From: Dichetophora obliterata
Lineage: Eukaryota; Arthropoda; Insecta; Diptera; Sciomyzidae
DNA: 64,000 nucleotides
Direction of reading: 5' to 3'
NCBI GenBank assembly: GCA_963920525.1
Contig: OY986438.1
Span: 187,594,388 to 187,658,387, forward strand
The position numbers and the translations under genes are program-made. Every line of letters begins with the position of its first letter. Position 1 is the first letter of the stretch. Shown one piece after another: positions 20,837 to 31,560 of the stretch. The notes under the pieces were generated by a model. It was not told the DNA's origin. It did not search any database and saw only the letters and a program-made list of their open reading frames with translations.

Positions 20837-21313
20837 CAAGGTGGCGCAAAAGTAACATTGCGATGTTTTTTGGCTGTAATTTAAAAAAAAAATGAAAAAC
20901 TTTGATTCTTCTTGTGGATTATTTTTATTTGGTCTTTTAATTTTTTTTACATCAAGTCGAGAATATGATGTCATGTAAATGGCCGCCGCCACAGTTGATT
21001 ACCATTTGAGCCCTTTTTATGGCATTTTTCATCACTTCGGCCAAAACTTCCGGTGATAGGTCCTCACATTCTTGACGGATATTGTCTTTAAGAGCTGCAC
21101 GAAATTCACGTTGTGCCAAAGTCACCGACCGATTATTGGTCAAATAAATAGTCACCAATATTCCGCGTTCTGGAGCAGTGTAGCGTAACATTGTTTATTA
21201 ACGTGTATTTCGCATGTGTTTACTACACAAATGTCAAAACAGAACTGACATTAGGGGCCAATCGCAAAATTTATAGCATTTTCTGATAAGAGGATTATTT
21301 TTGCGCCACCTTG
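20837..21313 (-). mobile_element. Miniature mariner-type element (internal deletion)
   Basis: Inverted ends CAAGGTGGCGCAAAA (20837 and, inverted, ending at 21313) are flanked by TA on both sides (20835-20836, 21314-21315), the Tc1/mariner target duplication. At 477 bp it is a deletion derivative of a roughly 1.3-kb element and retains both ends of the transposase frame. Confidence 0.9.
20952..21191 (-). pseudogene. Fused N- and C-terminus of mariner-type transposase
   Basis: Seventy-nine uninterrupted codons. Residues 1-35 (APERGILVTIYLTNNRSVTL, then AQREFR) match the first DNA-binding helices of IS630/mariner transposases. Residues 36-79 (ALKDNIRQECEDLSPEVLAE, then GGGHLHDIIFST) match their C-terminus. 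The entire DDE/D catalytic core is deleted and the join is in frame. The C-terminal motif GGHLHDI also occurs in the relic at 39949-41030, so the two are related. A translated product could bind DNA but not cut it; that activity is speculation. Confidence 0.82.
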
Positions 21314-21330
21314 TACCAGCTGTAAAACAT

Positions 21331-22070
21331 CCCTGTAGGAAAATCAACTAGTTTAAAAGAAGTTGAAAAAGTAGTTTTTTTTTGTGAACCACAACTAGTT
21401 GAAATTCTGACTTTTTTCCATAGAACGAACTAACATATTTTGTATGGTGATGTCCGCTAAATAAGTCAATTGACTTTCGTCTGCATATGTTTTCAACTAC
21501 TTGTTAAATTAGTTGAATTTAAACTATTTTTTTAACTACTTTAAAATAAATCAATTGAAAACCGCATATATTTTACACCACTTGTTAAATTAGTTAAATT
21601 TAAACTATTTTTTTAATTACATTAAAATAAATCAATTGAAAACTAGTTAATATTCCACTTGCTGAAGATGAATTTAAAATCATTAAAATTTTAAATTCTA
21701 TACATCAAAGAGATAATTTATTTTATTGTTTTGAAAAATATATACATAAATTCATATTAAAGCCTAAAGTTAATAATATTTAATGAAATAGCATGGTAAA
21801 ATATTCATAAACTTGTAATCTAATAAAAATTTGTTATAAAAACATGTCAAAATCAGAGTAGTGCCGCCTTAATATAATTCAGAGTAGCTTTTAAATCTCT
21901 TGCTTTTAAGTAGTTTTTAAAATACTTCATATATAATGCAATAAAAACTATTCAAAATTGAAGTGGATGCCGCTTTAATATAATTCAAAGTTGTTCATAA
22001 ACTACTTTATTTAAAATTAGTTTTTCAATTAGTTGTTTTTAAAAACAAGTTAGTTTGTTCCTATGGAGGG
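21331..22070. mobile_element. Candidate inverted-repeat element
   Basis: The left end CCCTGTAGGAAAATCAACTA and right end (inverted) CCCTCCATAGGAACAAACTA are imperfect inverted repeats. The interior has an 81-bp tandem duplication (TTGTTAAATTAGTT at 21501 and 21582) and many AACTAGTT-like words. There is no coding sequence and no clear target duplication. Confidence 0.45.
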
Positions 22071-22204
22071 CATGATTTTCAAGCTGCACAAATACAGTTA
22101 GAATAATTTTTTGTTACAAAACATTATTTCCAATCTTATAAAACTAATAATTTAATTTATAATGGTTGAAAAAAAACAATACTTTTGTTATTCGCTTTTG
22201 ATTT

Positions 22205-22256
22205 AGGTGGATTTATTCTTTTGGAACACATATTTCCCTTGGCCCTCAAAGGGTTA
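22205..22256 (-). repeat. Isolated piggyBac-like terminus
   Basis: On the minus strand TTAACCCTTTGAGGGCC is followed by a GGGAAATATGTGTTCC palindrome. The TTAA-CCCTTTG start is characteristic of piggyBac ends. No matching left end was found nearby, so it may be half of an element broken by 20837-22070. Confidence 0.4.
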
Positions 22257-23429
22257 AAAGTTAGTGTAAATATGTTAATAAGATTCAGCGTTTAGTTTAT
22301 GAATAAAAAAATAAAAATTAGACACAATGACTTAATTTGAATATTCTTGATGTCTGCATGTGGCTGATTATTTCAAAAGTTAAAAAAAAATTATATATAT
22401 AACTTATTAAAAGTTAAACTCTACAGAAACAAATTGAAGTTAATTTAAGCATTTTACAAAAATTGTATTTAAATATTAATTGCTGACTTATTATTGTAAC
22501 TCATTGTAATATTTAATTATTTAATTTCAGATAATCTTTAGGTTTTTTCTATAATTAACGATAACGTAACCAGTTAGGTGTTTTGTACTTATTTAGTTAA
22601 TTAACATCATTAAAAATTTGCTGTATTATTTTGCAGTTAGATTTAAGTATCAAATTTTTTATTAAACTAGCAACATTATTTTATATTTTGTTAAGAATTG
22701 CTTAGTTTTGCTTGTAACAGGTTCACTGATATACATGACAGGATCACTGGTTAGTAGTTGTGTAGATTTATCATTGTTGTGCGATATTTAAGTTTTTTAA
22801 TTTATAATAAAAACCCTAAATACTATTTAACAATTAGTTTAATGTTTATAGTTTAAGTACAAAAACATTTATTACCTTGTCAGGGATAGTTTAATTTTTG
22901 TTGAGCTTATATCCTTTAGAAAATGTTTACTGAGCTCAATTACCGAGTATATTTTTGATTTAAAAATATTTTATATAATAAGAACAACTTCTGTTCTGCT
23001 TAGTAAAACTTTTCTTCTGAATCTTAAAATTAATAAAATTTTAAGGCAAGAAAAAAAAATGTAATTACAAAAATTTTAATTTTTGTTTTCAAATAAAAAG
23101 ACCAAGTAAAATATGACATGTGAAAGCTTTGAAAAATCACCCTTAAAAACCACCCCAAATATATTTTTCAAATAAATAACAAATTAAATCGTTTCAAATA
23201 TTAAAATATACAAGCAAATGACTACACATTTGTAATATGCCTTTGTGCTTACTACCCAAAATCAATAGCAAACACTACTTTTATTCATACAAAATAGGCT
23301 GATTTATAGCATGTTCGAGACAGCTGATTTTGGCGTGTAGTAAACAGTACTTTATTCATATAAACTAACTAGTTTTAAAATTGTAGTAAAGTCGAATATG
23401 CTACTTTTATTCATATGGTTCTTTTTTGT
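22257..23429. other. Unannotated A+T-rich DNA
   Basis: CTACTTTTATTCATA appears at about 23272 and 23399. No gene recognised. Confidence 0.35.
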
Positions 23430-24025
23430 AATAAGTTCCTGGCTTCGAACTTCGAACTTCGAACTTCGATCAACTTTCTGAAATTTCAATAGTTTTTCTC
23501 ATTCTGAGGCGTTGACCTGGCTCAAAGAAAATGCGCTGCACTAAGATAAGCTTAGGTTTTAATACAAAAATACGTTGTACTAAGAAAAGCTACAGTTTTC
23601 AAGATATCGTCATAACTTTGATGTCAAAATAAAGGGAATTTTTCAATATTTACTATTGGTAAGAAATTTTACAATCATAATATAATTGAAGGGCTTTTTG
23701 CAGAAACATGTTATGCCACATAAAAAATATTTTGAAATAATTTTCTCTTAAGTTTTGAAAAATTGTATTTTTGTATGAAGAATTGGAATTGAACACGTAA
23801 ACTTTTACATATAGATTAGAAAATTTATAAGAAATAGCCAAAATCTCTTCAGTGGTTGTTGGCAATGCATTGAGTCATGTATTCTGCCCAAAAAATTGAT
23901 TTTTTAGATTGTGTGGCTTATCACGTTATTGCAATAAGCCCTTCAATTTAACACATATTACATACAAAAATGCTTTTCCTAGGGTATCTGTAAGAGATAG
24001 CGCAACATTTTTTCTACATTGTATT

Positions 24026-25109
24026 ACACGCAGAGAAAAAACATAGTTGCTACAACCATGTTTTAACAGGATCATAGTATGATTCGGATTATGATTGTTG
24101 ATACCATGTTCTTAAACATATAATGGTTTCTATGATCATGGTAAAATTATTACAACAACTATATTTAGAAAAGGAATTTTTCCGTAGGAACCAAACTATT
24201 ATTATAACAATCATTATTCTCTTAATGATTGCAACAACTTTATTATAAATTTCTTTTTAGGAACCAGAATATTATAGAAAAATCAATTTTTTTTATTTCA
24301 ATGCACACAAAAAAAAAAAAAAATTAGCTATTAATAATTAAGATATCCCTAGAGGTTTGTATTTGTCAGCTGCTGAACAGAAATATTAATTCAATTGGAA
24401 AAACTTTCTGAAAAACTTTCTGTCCGAGCTGGGGTTTGAACCACGACTCTTTCGCTTACGAGCCACGCAGACTACCAGTTGCTGCCACAGCTGCTACTAC
24501 CGGTCGCCTGACTTAAGTCGTTCATAAACATGGTACATTGAGTGCATTGTCACAAAAAGAGCAATATTTACGGTAAATGGAAATATGTTTGCTACAATCA
24601 AAGTCGAAAATGTAATTGTTCTGCGTGCAGTCTTTAGGATACGTCGATTTATAACAAAACATAGTAATTGAAGAGTTGACAAACGAAACGGCACATAACG
24701 AGGAATCGATAAAAGTTATTGTCTCTGAATGAAGTGAAAGGTTTCCTGCAAACTGTTCAGACGCAATAAGTTCTTTCGATTTTTGACTATGCTTCGTTTA
24801 CCCACGTTCAAAAAGTCGTTCAGACAAACATTAAAAATTCTAGTATGTTTGTCTCTATCATAATATTCACATTTATCATGATTGACAGAACCACAAGATT
24901 TTGGCAGCAACTAATAGTTGAGTCAATTATATTATGTTGACGATAGTATAATTTGAACCATAATGTTATTTTTGGTGCCACAATTAGTAAATAATGACTT
25001 TATTTTGGCAAAAATTTATGTTTGCAGGAAAGTACAATAATTTCAGTAAACAAATTATTACTGCAGTAATCATGTCTCAACCATGTAATCATGTCTTTTC
25101 TCTGCGTGT
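24026..25109. mobile_element. Inverted-repeat element with ACACGCAGAGAAAA ends
   Basis: ACACGCAGAGAAAAAACAT at 24026 and, inverted, ACACGCAGAGAAAAGACAT ending at 25109. Reading the terminus as CACG gives TA on each side. It sits inside interspersed repeat copy A and carries a partial SINE A. The two minus-strand frames at 24497-24910 are not recognised. Confidence 0.78.
24375..24484 (-). mobile_element. SINE family A, partial copy
   Basis: Corresponds to the tRNA-like head and adjoining body of the full copies (GAACAGAAA.ATTAATTCAA, AAACTTTCTGTC.GAGCTGG). On the minus strand box B reads GGTTCAAACCC. The extreme 5' end and the distal body are missing, and AAAACTTTCTG is duplicated. Confidence 0.65.
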
Positions 25110-28100
25110 AATGTCTAAAATTTCCTGTTACGCCATGTTCTTCTATATCTTATAGTTCAGGTTTGACTTCAGAAATATTCTTTCAATGCTCATATTTCAG
25201 GTCAAAGGTCACATAACTATTCGGTGAACTTCTTCTCCCTACTTTAATTTATTTAAAAAAATGGTCAAAATCGGTTCAGAAACACGGAAGAACCGTTTCT
25301 CCTACGCCTTTTTTATATATATAATAAAAAAGCTTAAGACATGGATTTGTGTATATAACTTTGGAGTAGTTTGTAATATTTGAACATTTTTTTACAGAAA
25401 TTACTTTTTAAGCTGTAGAAATTTGTAAAATATATAAAAACAAAATTTTGAAAAATTTAATTTTCATAGGTTTTTCAAAAATTCATAGGTTTTTATGATT
25501 TTCGATGATAGAAACTGTTTTTTACATTATGTGTCAAAATGAAGCAATTTTTGCTAATAAATGATATGTCATCTGTAAGAGTGTGAAAAAAGAAAATTTT
25601 ATAAGAAAACAAATTACAATAAAAAAACGTTTGGCCTATTTTTTGAGCAAAAACGGAATATTCTATAGTTTTATTTAAAACAATACAAAATATTGAATTA
25701 GTGAGATAATGGTAAATCCTTTTTTAATTCGTCAAACTTATTTAATTGATATTTCAAACAAAGAAAATTCAATGAAAATCGAATGAAAAGTGGCTGAGAT
25801 ATTTGCTTGCAAAGTCAAAATATGAAATTTCAATCGGTTTTTTTCTCATTCTGAGGCGATGACCTTGCTTCAAGAAAATATGTTGTACTGAGAAAATCTA
25901 CATTCTTTGAGAAATCTCAATAATTTTAATGTCATTATAACGAGAATTTTTTAACATACTATCCGTGAAAAATATTACCAAAAAGCTTTCGTATACCGTT
26001 ATATTTCTGAACCAACGATGTTTCACACAAAAATACGTTGTAATGAAAACATCTGCAGTTTTTAAGATATCACTATAATTTTGATGTCAAAATAACGGAA
26101 ATTTTTCATAATTTACTATTTTTAAGAAATTTCTCCATCATAATGTATATTCGCACTTGTAACAAAAAAAAAATGCTTATTGTAGGGTATCAGTAAGAGA
26201 TGGCGAAAAATGTCTGAAGTATTTTATGCTTATTTTACACATCTTAAAATTTTGGATTAAATTTTAAACTTTTTGGATTACATATAGGAAAACACCCAAA
26301 AAAAGATTACTTTTTTTATCCATTAAAATTTTCTTATCCAAAAAAGATTAGTTTTCAATCCGCAAAAACTTAAAAAATAGCAATATAAATATCTAATGTT
26401 GAAATTTGGGATAATCGTGTCAAAGTGTTTTTGTCGTGTGTGTAGTATAATCCGTATCGTAATTGTTGCTTGGATCGTTTTTTTGCTAGTGTGTCAAATT
26501 TAGCAATTGACTATGATTGTTTTGTTATATGTGGAGATTTTAATATAAACATTTTATCAATGGATAATCTTGTTAGGCAATTTTTCGACAAACTTGCTGA
26601 GGTTGGACTTCATACAGTTAATACAAGCATACCTACACGTTACGCTACAAACGCTTCTCCGAGTTTATTGAATCTTTTTGTTGTCTCTGATGTTTCTAAT
26701 GTTTTGTTTTTTGACCAAATTTCTTTTATTTCTGACCACGATCTTATTTTTTGTTCTTTAAATATAAATCTCACACCAAATGAAACGGAAGGAACTTTTT
26801 GTTTTCGTAACGATAAATCAGTCGATTATGCATCTTTGTTTAATGATCTATCTTCAATAAATTGGTCTGATTGTTGGTTTTTTAGTTCTGTTAATGACAA
26901 ATTAAATTTCTTCGTTACTAAAATTTGTGCATTGTTTGACTTACATGTTCCATTAATTTTTCGTCGTGTTTCAGATAAATGTTGTCCTTGGTTTACAAAT
27001 AATGTTAAGTTGGCTTTAAAAAAACGTAATAAAATGAACAATCGTTGGATAAGAAACCCCTCAATAGCAAATTGGGAGCAACACAAAAGAGCCAGAAATG
27101 CAGCTAACTTGTCTGTTAAATTAGCAAAACGTAAGTTTTTCATGTCTAAACTAGAATCTCGACAACCATCCAAAAAGCTTTGGAACAACTTAAGACTTGC
27201 TAGGGTATGTAATGTTAAGACGGACGAGTGTCAGGTAGACCCTAATATTCTTAATGAGTATTTTATTACAAGCACATCATCTACACAAATAGCGTCTACT
27301 GTTAGTATAAGATTTAATAATTCTGTAAGTCCATTTAATTTTGAGTTCGTTGCTGTGGATGAGTATGAGGTTGCTCGTTGTGTAAATAAGATTAAATCAA
27401 ATGCCGTCAGTGAGGATGGTATATCAATAAAATTTATTAAAATCATTTTGCCGTACATATTAAGTCTTTTGACGCACATATTTAATCACTCTTTTACAAG
27501 TTCTTGTTTTCCTGAGGCTTGGAAAGCAGCGACAATCATTCCAATAGCCAAACAAAAAGCAATGCTCATGAACCAGCTGATTTTCGCCCAGTAAGTCTCT
27601 TATCATCGTTGTCTAAAGTGTTGCAGTCTATAATGGCCTTGCAAATCTCGGAACACATAAAAAAATATAATCTTATGTCCCCACTTCAGTCAGGCTTTCG
27701 ATCAGGCCACAGCTGCTCTACAGCTATTGTTAAAATCTTGGATGACATTAGACAGACATATGATTTGGGACACATAAGCTTGCCGTGCCTATTAGACTTT
27801 TCCAAAGCTTTTGATTCAGTTGATCATGCAATTTTATGTCGGAAACTAGAGTTGGAATTTGGTTTTTCCGTTTCGGCGGTCCGTCTGTTATATAGATATT
27901 TAGTCAGAAGGTCTCAAAGAGTCAGGGTGGGAAATTATTTGTACGCTTTTAGAAATTTAACCTGTGGGGTACCTCAAGGCTCGGTACTTGGTCTGCTTTT
28001 ACTTACGATGTTCATTAATGACATCTTCAGAATATACAATCATGTTACCATGCATGCATATGCGGATAATCTTCAGTTGTATCTGTCCAGACCTATTGGT

Positions 28101-28453
28101 CACGTTGATGATTTATGTATGAAAGTAAACGAAGACTTGTGCAAAATAACAAATTGGGCTAATGCTAACAACCTTATCATTAATCCACTTAAATCATTTG
28201 TTTTGCCGGTTTTTAAATCTAGTTACCCCTTCCTTAATATACCGGGAATTTTCTTAGATGATATCGAGCTCAAATTTGCTGATAAGGTTAAAAATCTTGG
28301 TTTGTATATTAACTCTTCACTCTCGTGCGAAGATCATGTAAATACCGTTGTTAGCAAGGTTTATTATGTACTGCGAAACCTTAGGTGGACTGCATCATTT
28401 GTGCCTGTAGAGACTAGAAAAAAGATTAGTAATTCAGCTGATTGTGCCAATTA

Positions 28454-30061
28454 AGTGCTCGAAATTTGCTTAGCCGCACACGATCTTATAGCAATATGAA
28501 TGAAAAAAACAACAATAGGTTTAACTGTGTAATAATATACATTTTTATTTTTGTTTTATACAAAACTATTGAGAATTATAAAGATTTTTTATTCATATTT
28601 TAAGAAAATTGTACAAATAGAAAAAATGCTAGATAAATTCAAGCAAATTTTGCTTAGCCGCGCGACGTCAAATACTTAAAAAAACAACCATTTAAATAAA
28701 AAAGCATATCTTTTGTACAGTTAATATTTAGTTGGACCTCCATTTTTATTTATTACCGCAAAAATTCTATCGGGGAGTGAGTCAATTAATTTTCGGAGAA
28801 CGTCAATTTCTAAATCTAGCCACGCCTGCAAAATTGCTATTTTTAATTCAGATACCGTCGAGTATTGGCGGCAATTTCCGTAGACAGCTCGTGCAATTAT
28901 TCCCCAAACATTTTCAATCGGATTTATATCCGGACTTCTAGCTGCCCGATCAAGTAATGGTATTGAGCGTGATGAAAAAAAATTCCTTGACTCGTGTGAA
29001 ACGTGAATACTGGCATTATCCTGTTGAAATATTAAGTCAACGTAAGCATTTTCTTCAAAATAAGCAATAAGCACGTCGTCTAACATTTCAACATACTTTG
29101 TTGAATTCATTCGTGTTGAAATAAAACATAACTTAAGTTTTACATTGTATGAAAAAGCCCCCCATATCATAATGGATCCACCTCCAAAGTTTCGACTCAT
29201 TCTTGGTGGATTATTTGCACGTAGATCATGCCAATAGCAACTGAATCCATCGGGTCCATCGAGATTAAATTTTTTCTCATCCGAAAAAATTACACTACGC
29301 CAATTTTCAGTCCAGTTCATGTGCCTTTTCGCAAATTCTAACCTGGCTGCTTTATGACAAGATTTAAGTTGTGGTTTTTTTGTCATTTTTTTCCATTTAA
29401 TATTTTTATCCGCGCTTAAAATTTGTTGAACTCTACGTTTTCCAATTGGAAGTGTAAGTTTTGACACTATTTGAGATGCACTTAGTCGGTTTTTAGTGGC
29501 TTCTTCTTTGATAACATTTCTTTGACGACGAGTTATCTTCGTATTTCTTTTACATTTTGAGGAAGAAATACTGTATTTTTCACCTAATCGCAAAAAATTT
29601 CTAATTACTTTCTCCGATCTGTTAATTTGACGGCTAATCGCTCTATTAGAAAAACCATTTTCTTTTAAAACTTTAATTTTGCCTTTTTCCACATCATTCA
29701 AAAAACTATTCTTTGCCATTTTAAAATCAAGCCTTTTCAAAATGAGATGAATCGCCTAAAATATTAAAAAAAGTTAAAATTTAAGAAATATTCACTGAAA
29801 CATTCCAACAGAAAAGCGAACTTACAAGTACAACACTTAAAACACGACTGCGGCTAAGCTAACTTCGCGTCAATGATTGTGAAATTCTTAATAAATTTAT
29901 TTTTCGGTACCGTTATATTTTTCATTTTGTTGCTTTGTTTGAACAGATCACATTTAAATTTAACAACAAATTTGATGGAACAGTAAATGTTGAGAGTAAT
30001 CGTGAAAAACATTACTCTTTCGCTTCTTTCTTAAATGCGGCTAAGCAAACTGCGCTGACTG
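28454..30061 (-). mobile_element. Tc1-type DNA transposon, apparently complete
   Basis: Flanked by TA (28452-28453; 30062-30063). Removing it and one TA restores the colinear reverse-transcriptase C-terminus of the host retroelement. TTTGCTTAGCCGC is present near each outer end (about 28467 and, inverted, 30038-30050) and again about 185 bp inward on each side (28650 and, inverted, 29850). This is an IR/DR arrangement of two transposase sites per end, as in Tc3- and Sleeping Beauty-like elements. It encodes one full-length transposase. Confidence 0.92.
28721..29740 (-). CDS. Tc1/Tc3-type transposase, intact
   Basis: A 339-codon uninterrupted frame, normal length for the family. N-terminal bipartite DNA-binding region: residues 13-50 form a first helix-turn-helix (KENGFSNRAISRQINRS) and 70-110 a second (ASQIVSKLTLPIGKRRVQQI). 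Catalytic triad: D154 in VIFSDEKKFNLDG, D241 in FQQDNASIH, and E276 in DINPIENVWG with 34 residues between the last two, i.e. DD34E. GGGSIMIWGAF is the usual glycine-rich box. The enzyme would cut and paste its element into TA sites in the nucleus. Translation may start at the first Met or at Met8 (MAKNSFLND), which better matches relatives. All key residues are present, so activity is plausible but untested. Confidence 0.93.
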   Translation of the reverse strand: MKRLDFKMAKNSFLNDVEKGKIKVLKENGFSNRAISRQINRSEKVIRNFLRLGEKYSISSSKCKRNTKITRRQRNVIKEEATKNRLSASQIVSKLTLPIGKRRVQQILSADKNIKWKKMTKKPQLKSCHKAARLEFAKRHMNWTENWRSVIFSDEKKFNLDGPDGFSCYWHDLRANNPPRMSRNFGGGSIMIWGAFSYNVKLKLCFISTRMNSTKYVEMLDDVLIAYFEENAYVDLIFQQDNASIHVSHESRNFFSSRSIPLLDRAARSPDINPIENVWGIIARAVYGNCRQYSTVSELKIAILQAWLDLEIDVLRKLIDSLPDRIFAVINKNGGPTKY

Positions 30062-31560
30062 TATCTCCTACTCAGATATAGTGTATAGTAAAGTTGATTC
30101 CCGATCCAAGCTTAAGTTACAACTTGTGTTTAATAATGCTGTAAGATTCATTTTTGGTCTTAGAAAGTTTGACCGCATTAGTCACTTGAGTAACAAAGTA
30201 CTCGGTTGCAACATCTTCAACTATTTCGATGCTAGAAACTGCATCTTTTTACACAACCTGATCTGCACTCGCACTCTTGATTACTTATTTGAAAAGCTAC
30301 AATTTTGTAGGTCAACTAAAAATCTGAATCTCTTAATCCCTACTTATAATTTTTTAAACTCTAACAAACTCTTTTACTTGAACGCCATCAGATTGTGGAA
30401 TTCACTGCCTTTAAGTATAAAAAGTATTACAACTAAACGCAACTTTAAGCATGTAATTTTCCAACATTTCTCTTAAGTATCTCTCTTTCACTAATTCTAT
30501 GCAATTGTATTTAAAAAACCTTAATTTAATTAAAATTACTTAATCTTTATTTGTTGTTATTCTTGATTTTGTCGATTTTTTGATTTTTGTTTGAATTAAT
30601 TTTGAATTAATTTTGAATTAATTATTATTTTGATTAGATCTTTTCGTAAAATGATATTAATTGTATTAAGTTAAATTTTTAATTATTTTTTTTTTGTTTA
30701 TCACTTGTTATTTTGTTATGTATCTATATTCTTACTGCATTTAAAAGACTCTGTCTTATTTGTGAACCTTTTCTTTAAGTAAATAAATAAATAAAAAAAA
30801 AAATAATAAAAAAATAATATCAACTTAAATAAAAATACTTATCACTCGTTCAACTCAGTTTTTAAGAAAGTTACGCTTATTTGGAATCATTGCGAATGCA
30901 AGTAAGCTTGCAGTAAGTAAGCAAGCAAGCAAGCAGAAACGTGGGTTCAAGACCCAGCTAAATTAAACTAAAATAAACACATTTTCTGACCAGTTCGGGA
31001 CTTGCACACACGACCTCCTATGTGCTGGTCCAACAACTTATCCTCTCGTCCAATTTTGTTGCTAACAAAGTTACGCTTATTTTGCATCATTACGAATGCA
31101 AGCAATTTCCATTCAAGAATGCTGGCTTGAGACCCAGCTAAATTAAACTAAAGTCGGGATTAAAAAATAGGACTTTTTGGATTAAAAATTCCTTTTAGAA
31201 TTAAAAAATTAAAAAATTAGTTTTGATTAAAAAGTAGTCAACAATTTTTAACCGTGTATCAATGTCTATAATTGTCTTTTACACCATGTTTTTCTATTTT
31301 TTACAGTTTAGCATTTATTTAATAAATTATCTTTTAACGCTCATATTTCAGATCAACGGTCACTAATCTTAAATGCAACCAAACGGTGCAGCCAGACCTT
31401 TAATCTGATACCTCGTTCACTATTCTACCACTTCTTAGCACTGAGATTCCTTACTTATATAATACAAACTTTCAACGTTAATATTTCTGGTCAGAGGTCA
31501 TACATTTAAAATCTAACATGATTCGGCACATCTACGGTGCAGTACCTTTCGATTACTATA

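Larger units (their letters stand above)
23430..25325 (+). repeat. Interspersed repeat, copy A (split at 24025/25110)
   Basis: Parts 23430-24025 and 25110-25325 align by eye with copy B (25330-26236 plus 31258-31560). Shared landmarks: CTCATTCTGAGGCG, ACAAAAATACGTTGTA, TTTGATGTCAAAATAA, GGGTATC.GTAAGAGAT, and after the insertion AATGTCTAAAATT, CCATGTT and CTCATATTTCAG. The family is not identified and no coding capacity is seen. Confidence 0.7.
26398..30476 (+). pseudogene. Endonuclease/reverse transcriptase of the CR1/Jockey-type element
   Basis: Endonuclease C-terminal half: VICGDFNINIL (about 26525) and FISDHDLIFCSL (about 26728), the APE-type D/H motifs. Linker with CPWFTNNVK and KKRNK. 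Reverse transcriptase: ADFRPVSLLSSLSKVLQ, LLDFSKAFDSVDH (motif A Asp), CGVPQGSVLGLLL, then YADN at 28059-28070, where motif C should be YADD. Thumb/C-terminus after 30064: AVRFIFGL, ARNCIFLHNL, LNAIRLWNSLPLS. Defects: in-frame TAG at 26443, one-base frameshift near 27555 in an A run, a second near 28420, and the Tc1-type insertion at 28452. It is dead and cannot drive retrotransposition. Confidence 0.9.
26394..30815 (+). mobile_element. CR1/Jockey-type non-LTR retrotransposon, 5'-truncated
   Basis: About 2.8 kb of retroelement, excluding a 1.6-kb Tc1-type insertion. It starts inside the endonuclease domain, runs through reverse transcriptase to the C-terminus, has a ~300-bp 3' untranslated region with AAAAGACTCTGTCTTATTTG, and ends in an (AAAT)n/A-rich tail. 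A 6-bp AATATC duplication flanks it. Related copies in the window: 11726-12244, 48605-49515 and 63570-64000. Confidence 0.88.
26237..31257. mobile_element. Inverted-repeat element with ACACGGTTAAAAAT ends, interrupted copy
   Basis: The left part 26237-26393 and right part 30816-31257 match the intact 429-bp copy at 49948-50376 (shared TTGGATTACATATAGG, AGCAATATAAATATC, CACACG.CCTC and ATTTTTAACCGTGT). A retrotransposon inserted at AATATC, now present on both sides (26388-26393 and 30816-30821). The right part also has a diverged 200-bp internal tandem duplication (GTTACGCTTAT at 30870 and 31070). Confidence 0.82.
25330..31560 (+). repeat. Interspersed repeat, copy B (split by nested elements)
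   Basis: Parts 25330-26236 and 31258-31560 flank the nest. They align with copy A and, more distantly, with copy C (32374-34000): shared AAATATATAAAAACAAAATTT and AAATGATATGTCAT-like blocks. It continues coherently across the inserted 5 kb (GTAAGAGATGGCG before; AATGTCTATAATT and CCATGTT after). Confidence 0.68.
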
